From: Actinokineospora spheciospongiae
GTDB taxonomy: Bacteria; Actinomycetota; Actinomycetes; Mycobacteriales; Pseudonocardiaceae
DNA: 42,285 bases
Assembly (NCBI RefSeq): GCF_000564855.1
Contig: NZ_AYXG01000209.1
Location: 1 to 42,285, forward strand
Direction: 5' to 3'
The notes below the pieces were generated by a model. That model searched no databases. It worked only from the letters and a program-made list of their open reading frames with translations, and was not told the DNA's origin. The position numbers were made by a program, and so were the translations under genes. Every line of letters starts with the position of its first letter. The first letter of the stretch is position 1. Below, in pieces: positions 26,993 through 37,157 of this stretch.

Positions 26993-28519
26993 TCAGGCAG
27001 TCCCGTTCGCGGGCCTGCCGTCACCGCCGCCCGTGGGAACCGGCTCCGCGCTCGACGCCTCGACCGTCTCGGACCCGTCGGCCGGGTCGGGCGCGGAGCG
27101 GCGGCGCACCGCGGTGACGACGGCGACCACCGCGGCGCCGATCAGCGCCAGGAGGGTCACGTCGAACAGGTAGGCGGCGAGCCAGACGTGCTTGGCGACC
27201 TCGAAGTACCCGTCGCCGAGGATCGCGAGGGCGACCACACCCAGACCGATCAGGGCGGCGACGCCCGCGGTGCGGCACAGGACCGTGAGCGCCCGGTTCG
27301 TGCGGCGCAACAGCGCGAACACCCCCGCCAGCAGACCGAGGACCGCGACCACCCACGGCTTCCACGGCAGCGCCACCGACGACAGCCACGCGCGCAGGCT
27401 CTCCCGGTCCGCGCCCTGGCTGCCCGCGACGGCGGGCTCCGGCGCTGTCCACACCATCCCCGGCAACCACTTCCGCGACGGCAGGTAGACGAGATCGCGG
27501 CTCTCGGTGGCCACCACGCCGACCGACAGCGCGGTCAGCGCCGCGCCGGGGTGAGCGGCGAGGACCTCCCACGCCCGGGTGCGGTACTCGCTGCCCTTGG
27601 CGATGATCTCGTCGGCGCCGGGTACACCGGCGGGACCGTTGGGGAAGTACGCGTTCCCGGCGTAGGACTGGGCCTCGGGGGTGAGCCCCAGTTCAGCGGT
27701 GGCGCCGGGGATCTCCTCGAGCACGACGGTGTAGACGAGGTTGAAGGTGTTGACACCCTTGTAGGAGCTGTCCTGCCAGGCCACGGTGGCGGTGAGCGGG
27801 CCGAACGCCGCCGCCACCACGGCGACGGCTGCGAGCGGCCCCACGACCCGGCCTGCCCAGCCGCGCGACCCGAACCGCAGCACCGCGCACAGCACGACCG
27901 CCGCGGCCAGCACCGGTGCGAACGACGGTTTCGCCGTTCCCGCCACCAGTCCGCCCGCGCCCATCAACACCAGCGCGACCACCCGTTCCACCCGGTTCCC
28001 GGGGTCGGTGGTGAGCGCGACGGCCAGACCGCACAACACCGCGTAACCGCCCACCAGCCCGGCGGGTTCGGCGAACATGGACACGAAGAACCGGGCGAAG
28101 TCGATGTTGAACAGCGGCACGGCGGCGGGCAGCAGCACCAGTGCCCACGCCGGACCGCGCTTGCTCAGCGCCCACGCCGCCACCCCGGTGACCACGGCCG
28201 CCGCTATCGCGTAGAGCCAGCCCAGGCGGGTGAGGGAGAACGGGTCTTCGCCCATCCCGGCGAGGCGCAGGGCCACCAGTGCCGACGACGGCTGCGGTAC
28301 CCCGCAGGCGGGCCCGCGGACGAAGTCGATGGCCACGCCGCCGAGCCAGTTGGACCGCCCGGTGGGGGTGTCCGGGATCATCCCCGCGCCGCAGAACAGG
28401 CGGATGCCGTCGCCGTTGTCCCCGGCGCCGGAGGGGCTGTTCCCGAACAGGCCGAGGGTGAGGGCGATCCCGAACAGCATGACGACCGCGGCCGAGACCG
28501 CCACAGACAACCGTTGCAC
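26993..28519 (-). CDS. Polytopic membrane protein of unknown function
   Basis: 508 residues with about ten to eleven membrane helices and a periplasmic loop after helix 1 (GDNGDGIRLFCGAGMIPDTP). A second large loop lies around DSSYKGVNTFNLVYTVVLEE and SRDLVYLPSRKWLPG. The layout resembles GT-C glycosyltransferase-like proteins of actinobacteria, but I see no clear catalytic DxD after helix 1, so no function is assigned. The C-terminal 30 residues are hydrophilic. GTG lies 7 nt after TACTCT, suggesting a leaderless transcript. It converges on the MFS gene with only 12 bp between stops. Confidence 0.8.
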   Translation of the reverse strand: MQRLSVAVSAAVVMLFGIALTLGLFGNSPSGAGDNGDGIRLFCGAGMIPDTPTGRSNWLGGVAIDFVRGPACGVPQPSSALVALRLAGMGEDPFSLTRLGWLYAIAAAVVTGVAAWALSKRGPAWALVLLPAAVPLFNIDFARFFVSMFAEPAGLVGGYAVLCGLAVALTTDPGNRVERVVALVLMGAGGLVAGTAKPSFAPVLAAAVVLCAVLRFGSRGWAGRVVGPLAAVAVVAAAFGPLTATVAWQDSSYKGVNTFNLVYTVVLEEIPGATAELGLTPEAQSYAGNAYFPNGPAGVPGADEIIAKGSEYRTRAWEVLAAHPGAALTALSVGVVATESRDLVYLPSRKWLPGMVWTAPEPAVAGSQGADRESLRAWLSSVALPWKPWVVAVLGLLAGVFALLRRTNRALTVLCRTAGVAALIGLGVVALAILGDGYFEVAKHVWLAAYLFDVTLLALIGAAVVAVVTAVRRRSAPDPADGSETVEASSAEPVPTGGGDGRPANGTA

Positions 28520-28534
28520 CGGTTCGAGAGTAGC

Positions 28535-28736
28535 CGGTCGATCACCGTCTCCGCCGTGGGCTCACCAGTTGACCGGTACGGCGGGCGACGTTCCGGGTCC
28601 GCGGGTCCGGTGGTCGCCCGCCCCTCGCCCACCTGGGCCTGCCGCCACACGCACTCGGCGTGCCGGGTGGAGTCGGCAGTGACGAACAGCAGGTCCGCGA
28701 GGCGACCGGAGGCGAGCGGCGTCGGAGCCGGAACAC
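28535..28736 (-). other. Possible gene remnant upstream of the membrane protein
   Basis: One minus-strand frame reads LADLLFVTADSTRHAEC and VWRQAQVGEGRATTGP with mostly G/C third positions. It has no convincing start or ribosome binding site and runs on into the membrane protein gene out of frame. I recognise no family. It may be a decayed fragment or chance. Confidence 0.2.
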
Positions 28737-28773
28737 GGAGCGGGGGCCGGGGATGGCCCCCGACCCCCGCTCC
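28737..28773 (-). terminator. Terminator of the pentose phosphate operon
   Basis: GGAGCGGGGG (28737-28746) pairs with CCCCCGCTCC (28764-28773). An inner CGGGG/CCCCG stem follows after a single mismatch. It lies 11 nt beyond the pgl stop. Confidence 0.75.
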
Positions 28774-28784
28774 ACGCACGTGCC

Positions 28785-29513
28785 TCAGTCCCGCTTCACC
28801 TCAGCGGCAGCTTCCTCGTCGAGGAACCAGACCGTCGCATCCCGCCCCCGAGCGCCAGCAGCGGGAATCTCCACCTCCGAAACCCCCGCCAAAGCCTTCC
28901 CCACGGCCTCGGCCTTCGCCGCCCCGGTGGTCATCAACCACACCTGCGAAGCCGACCGCGCGGTCGACAGGGTCAGGCTGACCCGCGTCGGCGGCGGCTT
29001 CGGGCAGTCGCGCACCGCCACCACGACGTCCGTGGAGTGCACGGCGGGGGAGTCCGGGAACACCGACAGCGTGTGCCCCTCCTCGCCGACGCCGACCAGC
29101 AGCACGTCGAACTCCGGGGACCCGCCCAGCAGTTCCGCGTACGCGGCGGCGGCCGCGTCCGGGTCGTCGCCGAACCTGCCGTCGGAGGGGGCCATCGGGT
29201 GGACCCTGGTCTGGTCGACCGGGACGTGGTCGAGCAGGGCCGCGCGGGCCTGGGTCTCGTTGCGCTCCGGGTTGCCCGCGGGCAGGAAGCGCTCGTCGCC
29301 CCAGTAGATGTCCACAGTGGACCAGTCCACCGCGGACGCCGCCGTGCGGACGGCCTCCAGGACGGCGATCCCGGTGCGACCGCCGGTCAGCACCAGCGAC
29401 GCCGAGCCCTTCGCGGCCTGGGCGGCGGCCACCGCGGACAGCAGCCGGGTCGCGACCGTGGCCGCGAGGTCCTTGGCGTCGGGGAAGACGACGACCTCGT
29501 TCCCGCCGGTCAC
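28785..29513 (-). CDS. pgl: 6-phosphogluconolactonase
   Basis: Hydrolyses 6-phosphogluconolactone, the step after Zwf. 242 residues. NagB/DevB-type fold with SLVLTGGRTGIAVLEAV, the active-site region DIYWGDERFLP, and GVGEEGHTLSVFPDSPA. Usual length. The GTG overlaps the opcA stop (GTGA). Last gene of the operon, followed by a terminator. Also called devB. Confidence 0.94.
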   Translation of the reverse strand: MTGGNEVVVFPDAKDLAATVATRLLSAVAAAQAAKGSASLVLTGGRTGIAVLEAVRTAASAVDWSTVDIYWGDERFLPAGNPERNETQARAALLDHVPVDQTRVHPMAPSDGRFGDDPDAAAAAYAELLGGSPEFDVLLVGVGEEGHTLSVFPDSPAVHSTDVVVAVRDCPKPPPTRVSLTLSTARSASQVWLMTTGAAKAEAVGKALAGVSEVEIPAAGARGRDATVWFLDEEAAAEVKRD

Positions 29514-30616
29514 GACGACGCCTTCGCCTTGGCGCGGGTGGTCGTCGCGCGTCGCGGGGTCGCCTTCGCCTTGGCGGCGTCGCCGGTCTTCGCCTTGGAC
29601 TGCGAGACCTGGTGGGCCCGCGCCGCCGACGGCTTCGGGTCGGCGGCGGGCGCCTCCGCGGCCCGCTCCGGGGCCGGTCGGGTGCGCGCCGACGCCCGGG
29701 CCCGGACGATCTTGGTCAGCCCCTTGAGGGTGTCCTCGTAGATCTCGTCCGGGTCCAGCCTGCGCAGTTCCTCGGCCAGGCAGTCGCGCACCTCGCGGCG
29801 CTGCAGCGCCACCCGGCGGGCGGGCTGCCCCGGCTGGGTCAGCGTGCCGACCTTGCCGTCCGGGCGGGTCAGCTCGATCGAGCCGGACTTGCGCTCCAGC
29901 ACCACCGAGACGATGCCCTCGCCGTCGGTGGCCTTGACCCGCTTCACCGGCACCCGCAGCGTGTGCGCCAACCAGCCCGCGAGCAGGTCGGTCGACGGCG
30001 AGTCGCCCTCGCCGGTCACCGCGGCCGCGGTGACCTTCTCGAACGGCGGCAGGTCCATCGACGCCGCCAGCACCGCCCGCCACAGGGTCAGCCGGGTCCA
30101 GGCCAGGTCGGTGTCGCCGTCGGAGTAGTACCGCTGGCGCACCTCCAGGGCCTTGATCGGGTTCTTGTCGGTGGCCGAGTCGGTGATCCGCCGCTGCGCC
30201 AGCCGCCCGATCGGGTCCTCGGCGGGCTTGGCGGGCGCCTCGAACGGCCACCACGCCACCACCGGGGCGTCCGGGAGCAGCATCGGGATCACGCAGCTCG
30301 CGCCCTCGTCGGCCAGCGCGCCGTAGAGCCGCAGCACGATGACCTCCGAGGCACCCGCGTCGCCGCCGACGCGGATCTGCGCGTCCAACCGGGCCGCGGC
30401 CCGCTTGGCGCCGCGGGCCACCACGATCACCCGGCACGGGTGCTCGCGGCTGGCGTCGTTGGCCGCGTCGATCGCGTCCTCGGTGCGCTCGCCGTCGTCG
30501 GTGACGATGACCAGGGTCAGCACCCGGCCCAGCGTTGTCGCCCCGCCCAGCTCGCGCACGTGCAGGAGCTTGGAGTTGATCTGGGCGGTCGTCGTCGAGG
30601 GAAGGTCTACGATCAC
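29510..30616 (-). CDS. opcA: Glucose-6-phosphate dehydrogenase assembly protein OpcA
   Basis: 368 residues. Redox-responsive activator or assembly factor of Zwf in actinobacteria and cyanobacteria. N-terminal VIVDLPSTTTAQINSKLL, central VVAWWPFEAPA, and TDSATDKNPIKAL are family marks. The last 60 residues form an Ala/Lys/Arg-rich disordered tail (AKATPRRATTTRAKAKASS), longer than in many orthologues. GTG overlaps the zwf stop. Confidence 0.94.
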   Translation of the reverse strand: MIVDLPSTTTAQINSKLLHVRELGGATTLGRVLTLVIVTDDGERTEDAIDAANDASREHPCRVIVVARGAKRAAARLDAQIRVGGDAGASEVIVLRLYGALADEGASCVIPMLLPDAPVVAWWPFEAPAKPAEDPIGRLAQRRITDSATDKNPIKALEVRQRYYSDGDTDLAWTRLTLWRAVLAASMDLPPFEKVTAAAVTGEGDSPSTDLLAGWLAHTLRVPVKRVKATDGEGIVSVVLERKSGSIELTRPDGKVGTLTQPGQPARRVALQRREVRDCLAEELRRLDPDEIYEDTLKGLTKIVRARASARTRPAPERAAEAPAADPKPSAARAHQVSQSKAKTGDAAKAKATPRRATTTRAKAKASS

Positions 30617-32148
30617 GGTCGCCTCCAGTGCCTGCCGTCGCGGGCCAACATCTTGTCCGCGGAGTCCGGTCCCCACGTGCCTGCGGGGTAGCTGTCCGGC
30701 TTGCCCGCCGACTTCCAGTGCTTGAGCACCGGCTCCAGGATCTCCCAGGACAGCTCGACCTCCTTGTTCACCGGGAACAGGGAGGGCTCGCCGAGCAGCA
30801 CGTCGAGGATCAGCCGCTCGTAGGCCTCCGGGGAGGCCTCGGTGAACGCGTGCCCGTAGGAGAAGTCCATCGACACGTCGCGCACCTCCATCGAGTTGCC
30901 CGGCACCTTGGAGCCGAACCGCAGGGTCATGCCCTCGTCCGGCTGCACCCGCACCACCAGGGCGTTCTGCCCCAGCTCCTCGGTCGCGGTGGCGTCGAAG
31001 GGCAGGTGCGGGGCGCGCTTGAAGACCACCGCGATCTCGGTGACCCGGCGGCCCAGGCGCTTGCCGGTGCGCAGGTAGAACGGCACCCCCGCCCAGCGCC
31101 GGGTGTTGACCTCCAGGGTGATGGCCGCGTAGGTCTCGGTGGTGGAGTCCTTGGAGAACCCCTCCTCCTGCAACAGCCCCGGGACCTTCTGCCCGCCCTG
31201 CCAGCCGCCCGCGTACTGCCCGCGCGCGGTGGTGTCGCCGAACGGCCCGACCGGCTTGGTCGCCTCCAGCACCTTGATCTTCTCGGTGCGCAGCGCGCCC
31301 GGCCGGAAGGAGACCGGCTCCTCCATGGCGGTGAGCGCCAGCAGTTGCAGCAGGTGGTTCTGGATCACGTCGCGGGCCGCGCCGATGCCGTCGTAGTAGC
31401 CCGCGCGCCCGCCCAGGCCGATGTCCTCGGCCATGGTGATCTGCACGTGGTCGACGTAGTTGGCGTTCCAGATCGGCTCGAAGAGCTGGTTGGCGAAGCG
31501 CAGCGCCAGCAGGTTCTGCACCGTCTCCTTGCCGAGGTAGTGGTCGATGCGGAACACCGACTCCTCGGGGAAGACCGCGTTGACCACCTTGTTGAGCTGG
31601 TGGGCGCTGGCCAGGTCGTGGCCGAACGGCTTCTCGATGACGACCCGGCGCCACTCCTCCGGGTTGTTCGCCTTCGCCAGGCCGGAGCGGGCGAGCTGCT
31701 TGGTCACCACCGGGAACGCCCCCGGCGGGATCGACAGGTAGAACGCGTGGTTGCCACTGGTGCCGCGCAGCTCGTCGAGTTCCTTCACGGTGGCGGCGAG
31801 CTTGTCGAACGCCGCGTCGTCGTCGAAGGAGCCCTGCACGAACCGGAAGCCCTCGGCGAGGCGGTCCCAGACCGCCTCGCGGAACGGGGTGCGGGCGTGC
31901 TTCTTGACCGCCTCGTACACGACCTGGCCGAAGTCCTGGTCGGCCCAGTCGCGGCGGGCGAAGCCGACGAGCGAGAAGCCCGGCGGCAGCAGGCCGCGGT
32001 TGGCCAGGTCGTAGATCGCGGGCATCAGCTTCTTGCGCGACAGGTCACCGGTCACACCGAAGATCACCAGGCCGCACGGCCCGGCGATCCGCGGCAGCCG
32101 CTTGTCCCGCTCGTCGCGCAGCGGGTTGTTCCACGTCCGCTGGCTCAC
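30613..32148 (-). CDS. zwf: Glucose-6-phosphate 1-dehydrogenase
   Basis: Committing step of the oxidative pentose phosphate pathway, producing NADPH. 511 residues. NADP-binding IFGVTGDLSRKKLMPAIY, the active-site signature RIDHYLGKETVQNLL, and FYLRTGKRL are intact. GTG overlaps the pgi stop by four bases. The order zwf-opcA-pgl is conserved in actinobacteria. Confidence 0.97.
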   Translation of the reverse strand: MSQRTWNNPLRDERDKRLPRIAGPCGLVIFGVTGDLSRKKLMPAIYDLANRGLLPPGFSLVGFARRDWADQDFGQVVYEAVKKHARTPFREAVWDRLAEGFRFVQGSFDDDAAFDKLAATVKELDELRGTSGNHAFYLSIPPGAFPVVTKQLARSGLAKANNPEEWRRVVIEKPFGHDLASAHQLNKVVNAVFPEESVFRIDHYLGKETVQNLLALRFANQLFEPIWNANYVDHVQITMAEDIGLGGRAGYYDGIGAARDVIQNHLLQLLALTAMEEPVSFRPGALRTEKIKVLEATKPVGPFGDTTARGQYAGGWQGGQKVPGLLQEEGFSKDSTTETYAAITLEVNTRRWAGVPFYLRTGKRLGRRVTEIAVVFKRAPHLPFDATATEELGQNALVVRVQPDEGMTLRFGSKVPGNSMEVRDVSMDFSYGHAFTEASPEAYERLILDVLLGEPSLFPVNKEVELSWEILEPVLKHWKSAGKPDSYPAGTWGPDSADKMLARDGRHWRRP

Positions 32149-33773
32149 CCGTGCACCTCCGCCAGTGCCGCGACGAGGTGCGCCAGGCCCGCGGCCCGGT
32201 CGGTGAAGTGCAGCCGCAGCACCGGCCTGCCGTGCTCGACGAGCACCTGCCCGTCGCCGAGGGCCTGCGCCTGCTGGAGCACGCCGAGGGTGTACGGGCG
32301 GTCGGGGACCTCCAGGTCCTGCTCCACCGCGCCGGTGACCTGCAGGAAGACACCGTTCTGGTGCCCGCCCTTGTGGTACTGCCCGGTGGAGTGCAGGAAC
32401 CGCGGACCCCACCCGAAGGTGGTCTGCAACCCGGACTTGCGGGCGACCTCGGTGCGCAGCAGCACCGCCGAGGCGTCGTCGAGCCGGTCCAGGTAGGCCT
32501 GCACCGACACGTACCCGTGTTCGGGCGCGGCGGACAGCAGCGCGTGCACGGCGGCGGCGACGGTGGTCGTGCCCTCCGGCAGCAGGCCCTCGGAGGCGTG
32601 CACCTCGATCGGGCCGTCGACGAGGGCGGGCTCGTCGGCCTGCTCGTCGCCGGTGGAGTCCAGCAGGGCGCGGGCGGCCTTCTTCGCCGCCTCCACGTCC
32701 GGCTGGTCGAACGGGTTGATGCCCAGCAGCCTGCCCGCGACCGCGGTGGCGTACTCCCACAGCAGCACCAGGCCGCCGAGGCTGCCCTCGGTGGCGATCC
32801 GCGCCGCACCGGCGGCCGGGCCGATCGCCACGGCGGTGGCGTCGGAGCCCGCGTCGTGGAAGCCCGCGGCGTCCGGGCCGTCGACGACGACCGGCAGCAG
32901 GCCGGTGCCGTTCTTGCCGGTGGACTCGGCCACCAGTTGCTCGGCCCAGTCGCCGAAGCCCTTCACCGCGGACCCGGTGTCGGCCAGCACGACCTTCTCC
33001 GCGCCGCGCGCGTGCGCCGCGGCCAGCGCCGCGCCCAGCACCAGGCCGGGGTTGTCGGGGGAGTCCACCGACAGCTTCTGCGCCGCGGCGGCGGCCTCGT
33101 CGAGCAGCCCGGCCACATCCGCGCCCGCCAGCCCGGCGGGCACCAGCCCGAACGCGGTCAGCGCCGAGTACCGGCCGCCCACGTGCGGGTCGGCCTGGAA
33201 GACCCGGCGGTACCCGGCCGCCACCGACGACTCCTCCAGCGGGGAGCCGGGGTCGGTGACGACCACGATCCGGCTCGCCGCGTCGATGCCCTCGTCGGTG
33301 AACGCCTTCTCGAAGATCCGGCGGTGGCTGTCGGTCTCCACTGTGGAACCCGACTTCGACGACACCACGATGACCGTGCGCGACAGCTCACCGGCCAGCG
33401 CGTCGGCCACCTGACCGGGGTCGGTGGTGTCGAGCACGACCAGCGGTACGCCCGCCGTGCCCGTGATGACCTCGGGGGCCAGCGACGACCCGCCCATGCC
33501 CGCCAGCACGACCCGGTCGACGCCCTCCGCGCGCAGTTCCGCGCGGAGGGCGTCGATCTCGGCCAGCAGGGGACGGGAGGAGTCGTGCAGCGTCGTCCAG
33601 GACAGCCGGATGGCCGCCTCGGACTCCGCCTCCTGACCCCACAGCGTGGGGTCCTGCGCGGTGAGCTTGGACGCCACCTGGTCGGTGACCAGCCCAGCCA
33701 CCAACGGCTTCGCCTCCTCGGCGAGCCGCTGGTCGAGCAGGGTTACTGCGACATCTCCGGGGTGCTCTGCCAT
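32145..33773 (-). CDS. pgi: Glucose-6-phosphate isomerase
   Basis: 542 residues with the two SIS folds of phosphoglucose isomerase: VVLAGMGGSSLAPEV, then VVSSKSGSTVETDSHRRIF, and GWGPRFLHSTGQYHKGG near the end. Links glycolysis to the pentose phosphate genes. In M. tuberculosis pgi is not in this operon, so it is an insertion here between tal and zwf. The 100-bp gap before it is the only real gap in the operon. The ribosome binding site is weak, with GGGAGAGGG about 15 nt upstream. Confidence 0.92.
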   Translation of the reverse strand: MAEHPGDVAVTLLDQRLAEEAKPLVAGLVTDQVASKLTAQDPTLWGQEAESEAAIRLSWTTLHDSSRPLLAEIDALRAELRAEGVDRVVLAGMGGSSLAPEVITGTAGVPLVVLDTTDPGQVADALAGELSRTVIVVSSKSGSTVETDSHRRIFEKAFTDEGIDAASRIVVVTDPGSPLEESSVAAGYRRVFQADPHVGGRYSALTAFGLVPAGLAGADVAGLLDEAAAAAQKLSVDSPDNPGLVLGAALAAAHARGAEKVVLADTGSAVKGFGDWAEQLVAESTGKNGTGLLPVVVDGPDAAGFHDAGSDATAVAIGPAAGAARIATEGSLGGLVLLWEYATAVAGRLLGINPFDQPDVEAAKKAARALLDSTGDEQADEPALVDGPIEVHASEGLLPEGTTTVAAAVHALLSAAPEHGYVSVQAYLDRLDDASAVLLRTEVARKSGLQTTFGWGPRFLHSTGQYHKGGHQNGVFLQVTGAVEQDLEVPDRPYTLGVLQQAQALGDGQVLVEHGRPVLRLHFTDRAAGLAHLVAALAEVHG

Positions 33774-33842
33774 GTGTGGCGTCAGCCCTCTCCCTGATTC
33801 CTCTTGTTCAGACGGGCACTGTGTTTGCCCGCTGTTCTTCTG

Positions 33843-33881
33843 CTGTCCTGCTCGGCAGCCCTGCTTGGCAGCCCTACTTGG
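33843..33881. repeat. Three 13-bp tandem repeats across the tal stop
   Basis: CAGCCCTACTTGG, CAGCCCTGCTTGG and CTGTCCTGCTCGG follow head to tail. The first contains the tal stop codon. They may reflect recent slippage in the tal-pgi spacer. A hairpin CGGGCA-N7-TGCCCG (33813-33831) lies next to them. Confidence 0.5.
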
Positions 33882-34980
33882 CGCTGTCGAGCTGACCCTT
33901 GACGGAGTCGAGCAGTTCCTGCCAGGACTTCTCGAACTTCTCCACGCCCTCGACCTCGAGGGACTTGTAGACGTCGTCCACGTCGATCCCCACGGCGCTG
34001 AGCCGGTCGTAGACCTCCTGGGCCTCGGCGGCCGTGCCGGTGACCGCGTCACCGGTGATCTTGCCGTGTTCGGCCACCGCGTGCAGGGTCTTCTCCGGCA
34101 TCGTGTTGACCGTGTCGGCGACGACCAGCTCGTCGACGTACATCGTGGGCGAGTAGTCCGGGTTCTTCACCCCGGTCGATGCCCACAGCGGGCGCTGCTT
34201 GCGCGCGCCCCGCGCGGCCAGCGCCTCCCAGCGCTCACCGGAGAACGCCTCCTCGAACGCGGCGTAGGCGAGCCGGGCGTTGGCCACGGCCGCCTTGCCG
34301 CGCAGCGCCTTGGCCTCGTCGGTGCCGATCGCGTCGAGCCGCTTGTCGACCTCGGAGTCCACCCGGGACACGAAGAACGACGCCACCGAGTGGATCGTGG
34401 CCAGGTCGTGGCCGTTGGCCTTGGCCTGCTCCAAGCCCGTGAGGTAGGCGTCCATGACCGCGCGGTAGCGCTCCACGGAGAAGATCAGCGTGACGTTGAC
34501 GCTGATGCCCTCGGCCAGGGTCGCGGTGATCGAGGACAGGCCCTCGACCGTCGCCGGGATCTTGATCAGCAGGTTCGGCCGGTCGACGGTCTTCCACAGC
34601 TCCTGCGCCTCGGCGGAGGTGGCCTCGGAGTCCGCCGAGATGGTCGGGCTGACCTCGATGGACACCCGCCCGTCCACGCCGTCGGTGGCGGCGTGCACGT
34701 CGCGGAACAGGTCGCAGGCGTTGCGCACGTCGGTGGTGGTCAGCTCGCGCACCGCCTGGTCCAGCGTCGCGCCGCGGGCCGCCAGCTCGCGCACCTGCTC
34801 GTCGTAGGCCTCGCCGTCGGCCAGCGCGGCCGCGAAGATCGTCGGGTTGGTGGTCACCCCGACGATGTGCTTGTCGCGGATCAGCTCGGCCAGGTTGCCC
34901 GAGACCAGGCGCTCGCGGGACAGGTCGTCCAGCCAGATCGAGACACCGGCGTCGGACAGCTTCTTCAGGTTGTCGGTCAC
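33874..34980 (-). CDS. tal: Transaldolase
   Basis: 368 residues. Transfers dihydroxyacetone units in the non-oxidative pentose phosphate pathway. Signature [14 protein letters not shown] near the N-terminus, the Schiff-base Lys in [10 protein letters not shown], and the late [20 protein letters not shown] overlaps the tkt stop. Confidence 0.96.
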   Translation of the reverse strand: MTDNLKKLSDAGVSIWLDDLSRERLVSGNLAELIRDKHIVGVTTNPTIFAAALADGEAYDEQVRELAARGATLDQAVRELTTTDVRNACDLFRDVHAATDGVDGRVSIEVSPTISADSEATSAEAQELWKTVDRPNLLIKIPATVEGLSSITATLAEGISVNVTLIFSVERYRAVMDAYLTGLEQAKANGHDLATIHSVASFFVSRVDSEVDKRLDAIGTDEAKALRGKAAVANARLAYAAFEEAFSGERWEALAARGARKQRPLWASTGVKNPDYSPTMYVDELVVADTVNTMPEKTLHAVAEHGKITGDAVTGTAAEAQEVYDRLSAVGIDVDDVYKSLEVEGVEKFEKSWQELLDSVKGQLDSAK

Positions 34981-37097
34981 TGGGTTCCTCCGGTCGCTTC
35001 GAGCGAGCGGCGCGCCGCGTCCACGACGGCCTCTGTGGTCAGTCCGAACTCGCGGTAGAGGGTCTGGTAGTCCGCGGAGGCGCCGAAGTGGTCGATGGAG
35101 ACGACCTCGCCCGCGTCGCCGACGAACCGGTGCCACGGCTGGGCGATGCCCGCCTCCACCGCGACCCTGGCCTTGACCGAACCCGGCAGCACCGAGTCCC
35201 GGTAGTCGAGGTTCTGCGCGTCGAACCACTCGACGGCGGGCATCGACACCACGCGGGTCGGGATGCCGTCGGCCTCCAGCACCGCGCGCGCCTCGACCGC
35301 GATCTGCAACTCCGAACCGGTGCCGATCAGCACCACCTTCGGGTTGCCGTCACTGGCGTCGGCCAGCACGTACCCGCCCTTGGCGACGCCCTCGGCGGCC
35401 TTCTCCTTCGTGCCCTCGAGCACCGGCAGGTTCTGCCGGGTCAGCGCCAGACCGACTGGCTGCTGGTGCTGCTCCAGCGTCGCCTTCCACGCCGCGGCGG
35501 TCTCGTTCGCGTCGCCGGGGCGCAGCACCACCAGGTTCGGGATGGCGCGCAGCGCGGCCAGGTGCTCGATCGGCTGGTGCGTCGGGCCGTCCTCGCCCAA
35601 GCCGATGGAGTCGTGCGTCCACACGTAGGTGACCGGCAGGCCCATCAGCGCGGCGAGCCGCACCGCCGGGCGCATGTAGTCGGAGAACACCAGGAACGTG
35701 CCGCCGTAGGGCCGGGTCGGGCCGTGCAGCACGATGCCGTTGAGGATCGAGCCCATGGCGTGCTCGCGGATGCCGAAGTGCAGCGTCCGGCCGTAGGGGT
35801 TGGCGTTCCAGTGCGCGGTCGCCGACGACGTCGGGCCGAACGAGTCCGCGCCCTTGATCGTGGTGTTGTTGCTCTCGGCCAGGTCGGCCGAGCCGCCCCA
35901 CAGCTCCGGCAGCAGGCCGCCGATCGCGTTGAGCACCTCGCCGGAGGCCTTGCGGGTCGCCACGCCCTTGGCGTCGGGCTCCCAGGTGGGCAGCGCCTCG
36001 GCGAAGCCCTCGGGCAGCTCGTAGGCGCTCGCCCGGTCCAGCAGGGCCTTGCGCTCCGGGTTGGCCGCGGCCCACGCGTCGAACGCGGTCTCCCACTCGG
36101 TGCGGGCGGCCTTGCCCCGGTCGCCGACGGAACGGGTGTGGGCCAGGACGGCCGGGTCGACCTCGAAGGTCTTCTCCGGGTCGAAGCCGAGGATCTTCTT
36201 GACCGCGGCCACCTCGTCGTCGCCGAGGGCCGAGCCGTGCGCCTTGCCGGTGTTCATCAGGTTCGGCGCCGGGAAGCCGATCACCGTGCGCAGCAGGATG
36301 AACGACGGCCGGGTGGTCTCGGCCTTCGCCGCCTCGGCCGCGGCCAGGATGCCGGAGACGTTCTCGCCGCCCTCGACCACCTGCACGTGCCAGCCGTAGG
36401 CCTCGTAGCGGGCGGCCACGTCCTCCGACAGGGCGATCGCGGTGTCGTCCTCGATGGAGATCTTGTTGTCGTCGTAGAACACGACAAGGTTGCCCAGCTC
36501 CTGGCGGCCCGCGATGGACGACGCCTCGGAGGTGACGCCCTCCTCGATGTCACCGTCGGAGGCGATGACGTAGACGAAGTGGTCGAACACGCTCTCGCCC
36601 GGCGCGGCCTCAGGGTCGAACAGGCCGCGCTCGCGGCGCGCGGCCATCGCCATGCCGACCGCGGAGGCCAGGCCCTGGCCCAGCGGCCCGGTGGTGATCT
36701 CCACGCCGTCGGTGTGCTTGTACTCCGGGTGCCCCGGGGTCTTCGAGCCCCACGTCCGCAGCGCCTTGATGTCCTCGATCTCCAGGCCGTAACCGGAGGT
36801 GAAGAGCTGCAGGTACTGGGTGAGGCTGGAGTGCCCGCAGGACAGCACGAACCGGTCGCGGCCGATCCAGTGCGGCGCGGCCGGGTCGTGGCGCATGACC
36901 CGCTGGTAGAGGGTGTAGGCGAGCGGCGCGAGGCTCATCGCCGTGCCGGGGTGGCCGTTGCCGACCTTCTGCACGGCGTCGGCGGCGAGGACGCGGATGG
37001 TGTCGACGGCCCGCTTGTCGAGATCCGACCAGTCGTCCGGCACCGACGCGCGGGTGAGTTCGGACAGGTCGTTGGGCACTTCACTGCTGACGGACAC
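34977..37097 (-). CDS. tkt: Transketolase
   Basis: 706 residues from GTG 37097. Thiamine diphosphate motif [13 protein letters not shown] region (ASDGDIEEG), catalytic His in [13 protein letters not shown], and [14 protein letters not shown] are intact. An ATG at 37154 would add 19 residues, but it sits 3 nt from a promoter-like -10, so transcripts from that promoter would miss it; I prefer 37097, which has GGGAG upstream. First gene of tkt-tal-pgi-zwf-opcA-pgl. Divergent from ctaB. Confidence 0.95.
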   Translation of the reverse strand: MSVSSEVPNDLSELTRASVPDDWSDLDKRAVDTIRVLAADAVQKVGNGHPGTAMSLAPLAYTLYQRVMRHDPAAPHWIGRDRFVLSCGHSSLTQYLQLFTSGYGLEIEDIKALRTWGSKTPGHPEYKHTDGVEITTGPLGQGLASAVGMAMAARRERGLFDPEAAPGESVFDHFVYVIASDGDIEEGVTSEASSIAGRQELGNLVVFYDDNKISIEDDTAIALSEDVAARYEAYGWHVQVVEGGENVSGILAAAEAAKAETTRPSFILLRTVIGFPAPNLMNTGKAHGSALGDDEVAAVKKILGFDPEKTFEVDPAVLAHTRSVGDRGKAARTEWETAFDAWAAANPERKALLDRASAYELPEGFAEALPTWEPDAKGVATRKASGEVLNAIGGLLPELWGGSADLAESNNTTIKGADSFGPTSSATAHWNANPYGRTLHFGIREHAMGSILNGIVLHGPTRPYGGTFLVFSDYMRPAVRLAALMGLPVTYVWTHDSIGLGEDGPTHQPIEHLAALRAIPNLVVLRPGDANETAAAWKATLEQHQQPVGLALTRQNLPVLEGTKEKAAEGVAKGGYVLADASDGNPKVVLIGTGSELQIAVEARAVLEADGIPTRVVSMPAVEWFDAQNLDYRDSVLPGSVKARVAVEAGIAQPWHRFVGDAGEVVSIDHFGASADYQTLYREFGLTTEAVVDAARRSLEATGGTQ

Positions 37098-37157
37098 GGA
37101 CTTCGGCTCCCACTTCCACAGTCTCGGCGGGTCGTGGCGCCCAGTCTTCCGCATCGG

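Noticed and set aside
33774-34052. N-terminal extension of pgi to an upstream start
   Set aside because: The extension lies over the tal-pgi spacer and the antisense of tal's end, with no family similarity.
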